DNA from: Siphonodentalium dalli
Taxonomy: Eukaryota > Mollusca > Scaphopoda > Gadilida > Siphonodentaliidae
Assembly: GCA_032622095.1 (NCBI GenBank)
Contig: CP136069.1
Span: 9,750,036-9,814,035, forward strand
Reading direction: 5' to 3'
DNA length: 64,000 bases
In this document: positions 20,157-31,047 of the stretch, in pieces
Layout: the number at the start of each line of letters is the position of its first letter
Numbering within the stretch: the first letter of the stretch is position 1
Translations under genes and position numbers: made by a program
The notes under the pieces: model-generated
Databases searched by the model: none
What the model was told of the DNA's origin: nothing
The model's input: only the letters and a program-made list of their open reading frames with translations

Positions 20157-20680
20157 TCTGGTCTAATTTGACGATAAAATACCAGAATAATGAATTATTT
20201 GAAAAGCATGCAGATATACAAACGTTTCAAGAAAACCGTTGAGACTAAAGTTCCCTTTGCCTATTTATTGATTGGTATTGTTCATGGTATTGTGAAGTAT
20301 AATTAACTGACAGTAATAATGAGTGACATAATCTTACGGAATCACATTACTGCCCGATAGATTTTTGTTAACAGTCGGAAAAATCAAAGATGAACTCCCA
20401 TAAAATATACATAGAGGCCATTTTATCGCTTCAGGTGGTAAGGTGTGTGTCACTTAAAATAATTCGGTTGAATATAACGAAAGTTTAGTCAGAATTTAAC
20501 CCAAAGTTTAGTCAATCGAATCCGACTAAACGTTCGGTTAGAGTTGTGAACTGAACTATTTGGTTTAGAAACGAGAGGCCGATCACGATCGGCAGATGTT
20601 AAACCCATACCTTGGATATAGTGATTAGCTATTTCAGCTTGGACGCTAAAATCCATAAGCCATAAATCCATAAGCCATAA
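20157..20680. other. Intron 2 sequence, no further feature
   Basis: Unremarkable apart from two AAGTTTAGTCA phrases near 20480-20515. Confidence 0.4.
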
Positions 20681-20685
20681 ACAGG

Positions 20686-20870
20686 ATCAAATCCAAATTC
20701 GAATTTTATATGTATTTTGGTTTAGAAACTCACATACCAAATATGGTTTCGATCAGATCATTTTGTTTTGAGTTATTGCAGAAAGTGTGAATTCGAAGTC
20801 GAAGAAGGGCCATAACTCCGTACAAACATTCTGATCAAACCCATATTCGAAGGGTACTGGGACGTTTGCC
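20686..20870. repeat. Single degenerate unit of the 1-1262 repeat family
   Basis: It contains TCAAATCCAAATTCGAA, CTCACATACCAAATATGG, GAAGGGCCATAACTCC and CAAACCCATATTCGAA, in the same order as the units at the left edge of the window. Confidence 0.6.
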
Positions 20871-21082
20871 TGATTCCAAGTAACATGTTGGTGAGACTTA
20901 TTACTGAGACAATATACATTAAAATTATGGGGCTTTCAAAAAGTCTCATGAGCCTGAAAACAGTTCCACCAAATACCACTCGTAAAGACAGACATAAAGA
21001 CGACTGACGCCAACCCATGACAATAGCTTTCTTCGTCACGTTAAGCTAAAAGTGGCCAAAATCATAACAACAATCAGCTTAC

Positions 21083-21262
21083 CATTTCGGATGATAGAAA
21101 TCCAGTATCACCGACGCTGTTAAACTGTCTGACCTTATCAGCTATCCTCGAAATCTCTATGTATCCTCTGATGATGTTCTTTATGTATTTCTTCATAAAC
21201 CCGCTTGTGAAGTCGTTTCCAGCAACAATGCTCAGTTCAATCAATTGGCTTGGTCCACTCAG
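21083..21262 (-). CDS. ASTE1-like: Exon 2 of ASTE1-like gene (XPG-I C-terminal acidic motif)
   Basis: The 180-bp (60-codon) minus-strand exon lies between acceptor ATTGCCACAG and donor ATG|GTAAGC, phase 0 on both sides. It starts LSGPSQLIELSIVAGNDFTS. The AGNDF motif (Asp at composite residue 260) corresponds to the LLGxDY-type position of FEN1/XPG nucleases that supplies one of the metal-binding acids. The rest, down to GFLSSEM, is a helical segment. It joins exon 1 in frame across an intron of 8.8 kb that holds the 45-bp minisatellite and a Helitron. Confidence 0.87.
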
Positions 21263-21314
21263 CTGTGGCAATTGAATCAACAGTAGAACAAATGCCAAAA
21301 TCATTACAGCAATC

Positions 21315-23735
21315 GTCGTGTGATGCGTTATGACGGCGTGAGGACAATGAACGTTTGTGTGCATGTGATGCGTTATGTCGGCGTGCGGACAATGAACGTG
21401 TGTGTGCGTTTGTAGCGTTATGCCGGCGTGAGGACAACGAACGTTTGTGTGCGTGTGATGCGTTATGACGGCGTGCGGACAACGAACGTGTATGTGCGTT
21501 TGTAGCGTTATGACGGCGTGAGGACAACGAACGTTTGTGTGCGTGTGATGCGTTATGACGACGTGGGGACAATGAACGTTTGTGTGCGTGTGACGCGTTA
21601 TGACGACGTGGGGACAATAATAATAATTATTCTTGTAACGCGCCTATCCCCGTGATAGTGGGCCCTAGGCGCTGGACAATTATTACCCCAATGAACGTTT
21701 GTGTGCGTGTGACGCGTTATGGCAGCGTATGGACAATGAACGCGTGTGTGCGTGTTGTGCGTTATGACGGTGTGAGGACAACGAACGATCGTGTGTGTGT
21801 GACGCGTTATGACATCGTGGGGACAATGAACGTTTGTGTGCGTGTGATGAGTTATGACGGCGTGAGTACAATGATCGTTCGTATGTGTGATGCGTTATGT
21901 CGACGCGATGACAATGAACGTTTGTGTGCGTGTGATGCGTTATGATGACGTGAGGACAATGAACGTTTGTGTGCGTGTGATGCGTTATGACGGCGTGTGG
22001 ACAACAATGAACGTTTGTGGGCGTGTGATGCGTTATGACGGCGTGTGGACAATGAACTTTGTGAGCGTGTAATGCGTTATGACAGCGTGGGGACAATGAC
22101 CGTTTGTTTGCGTGTGATGCGTTATGACGGCGTGTGAACAATGAACGTTTGTGTGCTTGTGATGCGTTATGACAGTGTGTGGACAATGCACGTTTGTGTG
22201 CGTGTAATGCGTTATGACGGCGTGGGGACAATGAATGTTTGTTTGCCTGTGATGCGTTATGACGGCGTGTGGACGGTCAACGTTTGTGTGCGTGTGACGC
22301 GTTATGGCAACGTATGGACAATGAACGCTTGTGTGCGTGTTGTGCGTTATGACGGTGTGAGGACAATGAACGATCGTGTGTGTGTGACGCGTTATGACAT
22401 CGTGGGGACAATGAACGTTTGTGTGCGTGTGATGAGTTATGACGGCGTGAGTACAATGATCGTTCGTATGTGTGATGCGTTATGTCGACGCGATGACAAT
22501 GAACGTTTGTGTGCGTGTGATGCGTTATGATGACGTGAGGACAATGAGCGTTTGTGTGCGTGTGATGCGTTATGACGGCGTGTGGACAACAATGAACGTT
22601 TGTGGGCGTGTGATGCGTTATGACGGCGTGTGAACAATGAACGTTTGTGAGCGTGTAATGCGTTATGACAGCGTGGGGACAATGCCCGTTTGTTTGCGTG
22701 TGATGCGTTATGACGGCGTGTGAACAATGAACGTTTGTGTGCTTGTGATGCGTTATGACAGTGTGTGGACAATGCACGTTTGTGTGCGTGTAATGCGATA
22801 TGACGGCGTGTGGACAATGAATGTTTGTTTGCCTGTGATGCGTTATGACGGCGTGTGGACGGTCAACGTTTGTGTGCGTGTGATGCGTTATGACAGCGTG
22901 TGGACAATGAACTTGTGTGTGCGTGTGATACGTTATGACGGCGTGTGGACAATGAACGTTTGTGTGCGTGTGGTGCGTTATGACGTCGTGAGGACAATGA
23001 ACGTTTGTGTGCGTGTGATGCGTTATGACAGCGTGTGGACAATGAACGTTTGTGTGTGATGCGTTATGCCAGCGTGTGGACAATGAACGTCGGTGTGTGA
23101 TGCGTTATGACGGCGTGAGGACAATGGATGTTTGTGTGCGTGTGATACATTATGACGGCGTGTGGGCAATGAACGTTTGTTTTTGTGTGATACTGTATGA
23201 CGGCATGAGGACAATGGACGTTTGTGTGCGTGTGATGCGTTATGTAGACGTGGGGACAATGAACGTTTGTGTGCGTGTGATGCGTTATGACATCGTGCGG
23301 ACAATGAACGTTTGTGTGCGTGTGGTGCGTTACGACGGCGTGAGGGCAATGAACGTATGTGTGCGTGTGATGCGTTATGACAGCTTGTGGACAATGAACG
23401 TTTGTGTGCGTGTGGTGCGTTACGACGGCGTGAGGACAATGAACGTATGTGTCCGTGTGGTGCGTTATTACGGCCTGAGAACAATGAGCGTTTGTGTGCG
23501 TGTTATGCGTTGTGGCGGCGTGAGAACAATGGACGTTTTTGTGCGTGTGATGCGTTATGATGGCTTGGGGACAACGAACGTTTGTGTGCGTGTGGCGCAT
23601 TATGACGACATGAGTACAATGAACGTTTATGTGCGTATGCTGCGTTATGACGGCGTGAGGACAATTAACGTTTGTGTGCGTGTGATGCGTTATGGCGGCG
23701 TGAGGACAATTAACCTGTGTGTGCGTGTGGCTGAT
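21315..23735. repeat. 45-bp GC-rich minisatellite, about 52 copies, with a 585-bp higher-order block
   Basis: The unit resembles GACAATGAACGTTTGTGTGC followed by GTGTGATGCGTTATGACGGCG, period 45. Thirteen units (585 bp) are duplicated with private variants: the phrase ACGATCGTGTGTGTGTGACG occurs near 21785 and again near 22370. Because 45 is divisible by three, long ORFs stay open on both strands (15-residue repeats such as SHAHKRSLSPRRHNA). No start context, splice evidence or domain supports a gene. The array is GC- and CpG-rich compared with its surroundings and lies in intron 1 of the ASTE1-like gene, close to exon 2. Confidence 0.93.
21617..21691 (-). mobile_element. ~75-bp insertion in the minisatellite, resembles a SINE tail with (ATT)n
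   Basis: The 45-bp register is broken by a segment that, on the minus strand, reads GCGCCTAGGGCCCACTATCA ... GGCGCGTTACAAG, then AATAATTATTATTATT. An (ATT)n end and a compact GC body suggest the 3' end of a retroposon. GACAAT lies on both sides. Confidence 0.45.
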
Positions 23736-23739
23736 GTTG

Positions 23740-24220
23740 GTGTGGATGCGTCGACGATTGGGCGAACCAAATTATGTGCAATTATTTGTGACGAATGTAA
23801 AAAAAAATCTATGACTTCCATCTAGATGTGACCCCGAAGATCTTGATGGGGATGCGTCTGGGGGAAACAACTCACGTTTTCGAGGATATAAATAAGATAT
23901 AGTCTAATTCTGTTTGTTATGTTTTTGTATTTATTACACCCCCTTATTGTCCCTAGTAGTCCAGTGCATTTATGAGAAAAAAATGCCAAACCCGGAACTA
24001 ATTGCAACAGAATTTTTTTTTGCTGGAATAAGTAAATAAACCCTCAATAAACAACATACTAAAAATCGGCAAAAATCGGAAAAAGGGAAATTGGTGAATT
24101 TCGTGAAATAAATTTGGGGAAACTTGGTCAAATCATCAATTTATGAATTTTCATGGATGTATATAAGACCAATCAAATTCACAAATCCTACAAATAGGAT
24201 GCGTATTGTGTCGTCCTCAG
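23740..24220. other. Intron 1 sequence, no further feature
   Basis: No exon or element is recognised. Confidence 0.4.
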
Positions 24221-24900
24221 TTTCCTGAACCCAGTACTGAAAACCAGTCCCAGATTCATTACGTATTTTTCGAGTTGTGTGCCTTCAAAAACGCAAGTTT
24301 ACCTGATTTCGGCCCATTTTCGGGGCCTCACTTTCCAAGAATGAGCATTGCCTTATTTATGATTAATTATTAAAAAAACTAGAACAAATTGAAGGGATTT
24401 TTCACTGTTTTAGTAATTTCCTCACCAGATTAAACACAAAATACGATTAATATGTGCATCTATAATTAAGAAGAAGATTATATTCTCAAACAAAATGTGT
24501 GTTCCATTGCAATATTTGAGGTCATGTAACTCAATAATTTAATACCCATATGCCATGCGTTTCTTATAACATTTTAAGTATGTTGGATTGAACAAATTGT
24601 AAAGGTATTAACAGGACATTATTTAAGAAAATCAACTTATGGCCCTTTGAATACTTAGTCAGCTGGTTTCCAAAGATGCCAGTTTGAGGCATTTTTGTCC
24701 ATTCTAAAAGGTTTTGGGCCATAAAAACAAAAAACAATGGGTGTTTTAATGTGTAAAATTATTTGAACTTTCCTCCCACAACACTTTAGTGATAACAAAT
24801 TAGCCTTACATTGGTTATGCCATAGTATGTCACTAGATTTCTTTCATTTTTCAGGAAACTGACTCCAAATTTTAACGTTGGTATAGGGGTAGGAAAAATC
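24221..24900 (+). repeat. Left arm of a ~680-bp inverted repeat
   Basis: The reverse complement matches 28970-29665 over almost its whole length at what looks like 70-80% identity. Shared blocks include ATTTTTCGAGTTGTGTGC, CACTGTTTTAGTAATTTCCT, AAACAAAATGTGTGTTCCAT, GAGGTCATGTAACTCAA and TAGATTGAACAAATTGT-type sequence. No ORF is present. Confidence 0.8.
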
Positions 24901-25034
24901 ACAAAATGCAATCTTATCACCAAATTACAGGCATTTCAGACACAATGTTGTTTTCTTCCAGTTTGTGTACATTCCTGTTGCTTTATAAAACTGCTTAATA
25001 CGTTATCGGACGTTGATTTAGAATTTTATGGTTA

Positions 25035-25054
25035 TCTATATCTATATTTGCGAA

Positions 25055-25109
<55 letters not shown>

Positions 25110-25967
25110 GTTCTATAGAAATTCACAGGGGACCATCTAGATGATGCCAAAGGGGTCTACTAGGAGAAGCTTTTTACGAGAAAGATAATGGTTGGGGTTA
25201 GAATTTTCTAAAGTGACGCCGTTGTTGTCAGGGGCAGAAAAGGGGGAGGGGCAGAAAAAAAATTTGTCGCCGATTGCCACCAAACTTATATATAATCATC
25301 CCCATAATATGAGGAATCTAATGGCGTGGTTTAAATATGGCAAAAGTCGCTCCGTTCGCGTCAGGGGTGCCCGGAAGGGGGGGGGGGGGCAGATATTTGT
25401 TTCTGTCGCCGATTGCCACGAAACTTACATATAATCATCCCCATGATATGAAGAATCCAACGGTGTGGTTTAAATATGTCAAAAGTGACATCGTTTGAGT
25501 CAGGGATGAACGGAAGGGGAAAGGGGCACCAAAATTGATAAAACTAATTTTAGCGCCGATTTCCACCAAATTGATATATATTCTTCTTCATGATACAAGG
25601 AATCTAATTGTGCGATTTAACAACGCCAAATTGTTGTTTTTGGATGAGAGATTTGGAGGGGGTGGGCACTAAATTTGATAATAAGTCGCCGATTGCCACC
25701 ACACTTATACAAAATCATCCCCATGGTATGATGAGTCTAATGGTGTGGCTTTTATCTGTCAAATGTGGCCTCATTCGAGTCAGGGTTGCGTTGAAAGGGA
25801 CAGGGGCACCAAAATTTCCACCAAATTGATACACGTTCTTATCCATGATACGAGGAATCTAATCGTGATTTAAAGTCGCCATAGTGGTGCTGTTTGGTGA
25901 GAGATGGAGAGGGAGGGATTGGCACCAAATTTGATAAAATAATTGTTTCTATATCTATATTTGCGAA

Positions 25968-26018
<51 letters not shown>

Positions 26019-26851
26019 GTTCTATAGAAATTCACAGGGGACCATCTAGATGATGCCAAAGGGGTCTACTAGGAGAAGCTTTTTACGAGAAAGATAATGG
26101 TTGGGGTTAGAATTTTCTAAAGTGACGCCGTTGTTGTCAGGGGCAGAAAAGGGGGAGGGGCAGAAAAAAAATTTGTCGCCGATTGCCACCAAACTTATAT
26201 ATAATCATCCCCATAATATGAGGAATCTAATGGCGTGGTTTAAATATGGCAAAAGTCGCTCCGTTCGCGTCAGGGGTGCCCGGAAGGGGGGGGGGGCAGA
26301 TATTTGTTTCTGTCGCCGATTGCCACGAAACTTACATATAATCATCCCCATGATATGAAGAATCCAACGGTGTGGTTTAAATATGTCAAAAGTGACATCG
26401 TTTGAGTCAGGGATGAACGGAAGGGGAAAGGGGCACCAAAATTGATAAAACTAATTTTAGCGCCGATTTCCACCAAATTGATATATATTCTTCTTCATGA
26501 TACAAGGAATCTAATTGTGCGATTTAACAACGCCAAATTGTTGTTTTTGGATGAGAGATTTGGAGGGGGTGGGCACTAAATTTGATAATAAGTCGCCGAT
26601 TGCCACCACACTTATACAAAATCATCCCCATGGTATGATGAGTCTAATGGTGTGGCTTTTATCTGTCAAATGTGGCCTCATTCGAGTCAGGGTTGCGTTG
26701 AAAGGGACAGGGGCACCAAAATTTCCACCAAATTGATACACGTTCTTATCCATGATACGAGGAATCTAATCGTGATTTAAAGTCGCCATAGTGGTGCTGT
26801 TTGGTGAGAGATGGAGAGGGAGGGATTGGCACCAAATTTGATAAAATAATT
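25035..26851. repeat. ~908-bp tandem duplication within the Helitron
   Basis: Copy A (25035-25943) and copy B (25945-26851) match base for base over long stretches. The differences I see are the length of a G run (25378-25389 against 26287-26296) and of the (GTCT) tract. The break lies after GATAAAATAATTG, where copy A restarts with TTTCTATATC and copy B continues with TTTAGTCGCC. Confidence 0.92.
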
Positions 26852-28109
26852 GTTTAGTCGCCGATTATCACCAAACTTATAAACAATCATCTCCATGATA
26901 TCAGGAGTGTAATCGTGTGGTTTAAGGATGTCACAAGTGGGGCCATTCGAGTCAGTGGTGTATAGAGATGAGAGGGACACACAAAATTATATCTATATGT
27001 TTAGTGCCGATTTCCACCAGATTGATACACATTCTTCTCCGTGATACGAGGAATCTTATCGTGTGGTTTAGATACACCAAATTGGTGCCCTATGGGTGAG
27101 AGATATGGGGACCTTAAATTTGATACGAATTTGTATACTCGCCAATTTTCACCAATTTCATATATATGCATCTCTAATCTCTAATGAGTCTTAGTGTGTG
27201 CAGCTTGAGTCCGAAATAGGGACGGGAGGGTCACCAAAACTGATACAAAATATGTTTAGTACCAATTACCATCAAATTCCGACACGTTCTTCTCAAATGA
27301 TACAAGAAATAAAATCGTGCTGTCTGTCTGTCTTTTTGTCTGTCTGTGTGCGTTCTATATATAACTTCACGCGGTACAACCGAGATGGCACCAAGGCGTT
27401 CTAAGAGGGGTAACTTTTTACAAGGAAGATAATGGTGCGGGTTAAAATTTTCTAAAATGACGCTGTTGGTGGGAGGGGAAATTAAAAAAATATGGTGAAA
27501 TAGTTTTGTCGCTGATTTCCACCAAACGAATACATAATCACCATCGCAATATGGCGTTGTTCGAGTCAGCGTTGCATCAACAATTGATTTAGTAAACCAA
27601 ATTCCACCAAATTCAAACACGTTTTTCTCTAATGATATACCATGAATTAAATCACATTTGGTGTCGTTTGCGTCACGGATGGCGACCGGATATGCACTAT
27701 CATTGATAAGATTGCTATTCGCCGATATCCACATATAAGTTATATACAGTCACCAGGCCATCTCCATATCATTTTAAGTAGTTGGGCGTTCACATTTCAC
27801 AATCCCGACATATGGTGACCCACATAAGTCACTTGAACAATTATATCTTCTTAACAGTCATATTTATATGGGAATGGCAATCAAGGCATTCACACAATGA
27901 GCTAGCAAAAAGAGATAACTAGAAGAAGCATTAAACGTATATTTATCATTCTATTGAAGAGATACATATATTCGTTCAAACTGAGAGACCTCGAACCGTC
28001 AGAGGATTGCATATATATAATAACAAAAGTTAGTCTGTTCCATTCAATACAGTTTCCACAAAACGTTACAATTTGTCAAGAGATATGGAAGGCCTGTTAA
28101 AAATAGTGG

Positions 28110-28292
28110 TCACAGTGTGCAGTCAAATATAGTTTCTTCTGATATACAAGAAAATGCAGTTAGTAGCACAATACTTTTCAGGATCCTACCAATACTGACA
28201 TCTGACAAGTGTTTTAGAACAGACTCGTCGACTGACATAAACAACTCAAAATCTCGCTCTGTGCCTGGCACACGTAGCTGATATATAGGCAC
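28110..28292 (-). other. 60-codon open frame inside the Helitron, unidentified
   Basis: The minus-strand frame starts MPIYQLRVPGTERDFELF and is open for 60 codons. Helitrons often capture host exons, and the local composition is less AT-rich than its surroundings, so it might be a captured fragment. No splice sites or family are recognised. Confidence 0.2.
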
Positions 28293-28969
28293 AGCAACAT
28301 TTCGTTTAAACTAAGAATATTTAGCCAATATATAGCACCATGAACAGAGGAGCACCTGGAAATTTCTTTGAAACATCTGTATCTTCATGGAGATATGATA
28401 GCCAGGTGTCCTCGAGATCTTAGTCCAACCCACTAGATTGATTGATACATCTCAATATGTAAAACCCAATTATCATCTTTTATCGAACTAATGTGTTTAT
28501 GATGTTCATGTATCATATTATAACGTCTAATTTATACGCAGTTGTAAATAAATAAATACTTCATTATTGGTGGAACGGATTAATCGCGATAAACAGAATG
28601 ACAATTGACAAGGTGAGCCACTACTTATATTCCATGACTGTAATAATCATGTTTTGTGATGCTATTTGAATATACAATTTATGAGAAAACGTATAAGACT
28701 TCAAGCAAGAGCATTCTATATTCCCAACAAATATCCACAGCATACATTAACCTGGGCAACGCCGGGTAACCCTGCTAGTGTTATATAAAAACAATCTCAA
28801 AATGCCAATTTGACATTTCACTGCCAAATTATGACAAAAAATATTATAGCTCTGTCAATAAACATAAACAAAGGAAATATGAAATTATGTATGAAAGAAC
28901 AATGTAAGCAGAAGCTGTTAATATAAAGTTTTATGCTTCAAGATGCATAATTTTGAAGTTTTTGTTGAT

Positions 28970-29665
28970 ATGATTTCCCCTACCCCATTGTTCTGCCATT
29001 CAAATTTGGAGTAAGTTTCCATAATTATGAGTGAAATCCAGTGACATTCATTGGTATAACCATTGAAATGCCATTTTCTCAACAAAAAAATGATTTAAGA
29101 TGACAGATCACATAATTTTACACAATAAACTTTCGTTAATGTTTTTAAATATGCCTAAAATCGACAAAAACGCCCCACAATAGCATTTTCGGAAAAGAGG
29201 CTAGACTAAGAGTTCATAGGACCTTAATTTTATTTTCTTCACCAATGTATTTGGAAATTCCTTCACAATTTGTTCAATCTAGTATTCTCAAAATGTTATG
29301 AGAAAAGCAGAGCATATGGATATTAATTTTTTGAGTTACATGACCTCAAATATGGCATTTCATCACATGAGTTCTGTGTCCATACAATGGAACACACATT
29401 TTGTTTGAGAATATTTTATTCTCCTTATTCATAGATGCACATATTAATCATATTTTGTGTTTAATCTAGTGAGGAAATTACTAAAACAGTGAAAAAGTCA
29501 TTAATTTGGCACTAGTTTTTTAAATAATTAACCATATAATACGGCATTTGGCTCATTCTGCGAAATTAAGGCTCAGAAATCAGGTAAATTCGCGTTTTTT
29601 GAAAGCACACAACTCGAAAAATACTTAAGGAATCTGGGAATGGTTTCCAGTTCTGGATTCAGGAA
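28970..29665 (-). repeat. Right arm of the ~680-bp inverted repeat
   Basis: Partner of 24221-24900. Removing the Helitron would leave the two arms only ~325 bp apart, making a foldback of about 1.7 kb. Confidence 0.8.
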
Positions 29666-29668
29666 AAT

Positions 29669-29826
29669 ATGGTCGACAAAATAGGTATGATATAGTACAA
29701 CACGAGACATACATGTCCATATCAGCTTAGTATGTAAATACACCACATGGTCGACAAAATAGGCATGATATAGTACAACACGAGACATACATGTCCATAT
29801 CAGCTTAGTATGTAAATACACCACAT
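29669..29826. repeat. 78-bp tandem duplication, 2 copies
   Basis: GGTCGACAAAATAGGTATGA starts at 29671 and the same text (one base different) starts again at 29749. The copies are otherwise identical through CACCACAT. The repeated 26-residue ORF is a by-product. Confidence 0.95.
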
Positions 29827-30033
29827 TTCAAGACTGAAGTTCAGTCTTACTCTTCTAGAAAATATTCTAGTAAATTGTTGCTTTACTCTTGTTCAAAACA
29901 ATGGTCTATAGTTTACTACACGTATAACTGTTCAATAGCATTATCGATATTTATATCCAGCTGCCAGGATCTTAGATTTATGTGAGGGTTCACATTAATT
30001 GGTCACCTCAGCGTCATAGTATAACTTACTCAC

Positions 30034-30762
30034 ATTGAATGCAGCCGCGACTCTCTCTGATTTGATCAAGCCAACCATCAATCTTCTAGGCTTCTCTGGG
30101 ATGGGTACAGGTTCGCCCAGTTGGAGGTCATTCTTAATGTCAAACAGTTCATTAGGCAGCAAGCAACAGTTTTTAAAAATACAGAAATCGGAGTCATTTC
30201 CGAGAATACATAATGCTTTTGGTCGTCGTGTGAGTTCCTGTGCGATTCTGTAATCAGCTTCACCTTCCGCGCATTGTATTATGTCGCACTTTGTCTGCTT
30301 TAGTGCTTGTAGGACTTGTAACTTTAATAGTACTGGTTTGACGATGATGTCCGAGGGAATATGAGAGATCTCCTTGTGACCTTCACATACAGCTAATATG
30401 TCATCCAGTTGTTTCATGTTATATTCATGCCGACTGACCCATGTATCAAATTTCTGCTTCGTATCACTTCGACTGCTGCCCTTAGAGCCATCGAGGAAGA
30501 ATGCCAGACTTATCCCAACGGATTTCAGAGCGGATATAAAACCGACAATGAAACTATTTAGAGAGGCATAATCCCCACCAGAGATTTTAACGAATGGGTT
30601 GCTCTTTGATAGTCGCTCCCAGAATTTTTTAAGGATATTAAGTTCGAAGGCAGTAAAATCCACAAGAAGTTCAATCCCGCCTTTTTCCGCAGCTATCTGA
30701 ACCAAGTCAAGTTCATCAACACAATGTTTGCGACAATAACCCAGAAGACCTCGAACTCCCAT
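30034..30762 (-). CDS. ASTE1-like: Exon 1 of ASTE1-like gene: XPG/FEN1-like nuclease-fold N-terminal and I regions
   Basis: The first coding exon is 729 bp, exactly 243 codons, starting ATGGGAGTT (MGVRGLLGYC), the N-terminus typical of XPG-fold proteins in which Gly2 follows the initiator Met. It ends at the donor AAT|GTGAGTAAG, phase 0. Visible acidic positions: D35 in LLVDF, D91 in FFLDG, E168 and D170 in AEGEADY, D190 and D192 in GNDSDF. D260 follows in exon 2. These match the metal-binding acids of the FEN1/XPG fold, so the active site looks preserved, although asteroid homologs have no well-defined biochemical activity. The GNDSDFCIF wording and the later helical exons favour ASTE1 over FEN1, GEN1 or FAM120. 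Upstream, CTGTAG|AGG ten bases before ATG could be an acceptor of a 5'UTR intron. No introns break the exon. The protein is 521 codons so far, with the C-terminus unresolved. Confidence 0.87.
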
Positions 30763-30907
30763 TGCGTCTCCTCTACAGATGTTGGTTTAATCTTGTTCAA
30801 AACGATGCCTGAAATAAAATCATTAGTTTATGGTTAAAGGCCCACTTCATTGTCGAGTCACCGATTATTGTTTCATATTGATTTTTCACTGACTTGATAT
30901 ATAGAGA

Positions 30908-31047
30908 ATACCCGGTTGAATACCCGGATTATCTCATGAGAGGGTACAAGGAAATACAGAATTTCCACGAGCGGATGCAAGCCGCGAGTGGAAATTCTGT
31001 ATTTCCTTGTACACACGAATGAGATAATCAGGGTATTCAACCAAAAC
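30908..31047. repeat. Large hairpin (~53-bp arms) upstream of the ASTE1-like start
   Basis: The left arm (about 30915-30966, TTGAATACCCGGATTATCTC ... AATTTCCAC) is matched in reverse complement by 30988-31041 with a few mismatches near CTCATGAGAGGG/ACACGAATGAG. The core GAGTGGAAATTCTGTATTTC and its complement are perfect. The loop is ~20 bp and GC-rich (GCGGATGCAAGCCGC), itself a small hairpin. It lies ~150 bp upstream of the initiator codon. Confidence 0.85.

Larger units (their letters stand above)
25035..28778 (+). mobile_element. Non-autonomous Helitron (3.7 kb), internally duplicated
   Basis: The 5' end TCTATATCTATATTTGCG follows A at 25034, then a (GTCT)n tract. The 3' end has a hairpin (CCTGGGCAACGCCGGG, 28751-28766), then CTAG at 28775-28778 and T. 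Inside, positions 25035-25943 and 25945-26851 are an almost identical tandem duplication, and a third, more diverged start recurs near 27317. Subunits carry GCCGATTGCCACCAAACTTA and GCCGATTTCCACCAAATTGA phrases. There is no Rep/helicase. It sits between the two arms of the 24.2-29.7 kb inverted repeat. Confidence 0.8.

Noticed and set aside
21237..23825. Long ORFs (up to 268 codons) on both strands at 21.2-23.8 kb as a repeat protein gene
   Set aside because: They are created by a stop-free 45-bp minisatellite. The frame is open on both strands, there is no start context, domain or splice evidence, and the array lies in an intron.
30034..30762. Alternative assignment to FEN1, GEN1 or FAM120
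   Set aside because: FEN1-type residues are shared, but the short spacing, the GNDSDFCIF wording and the downstream helical exons fit asteroid homologs better. FAM120 proteins have lost several of the acidic residues kept here.
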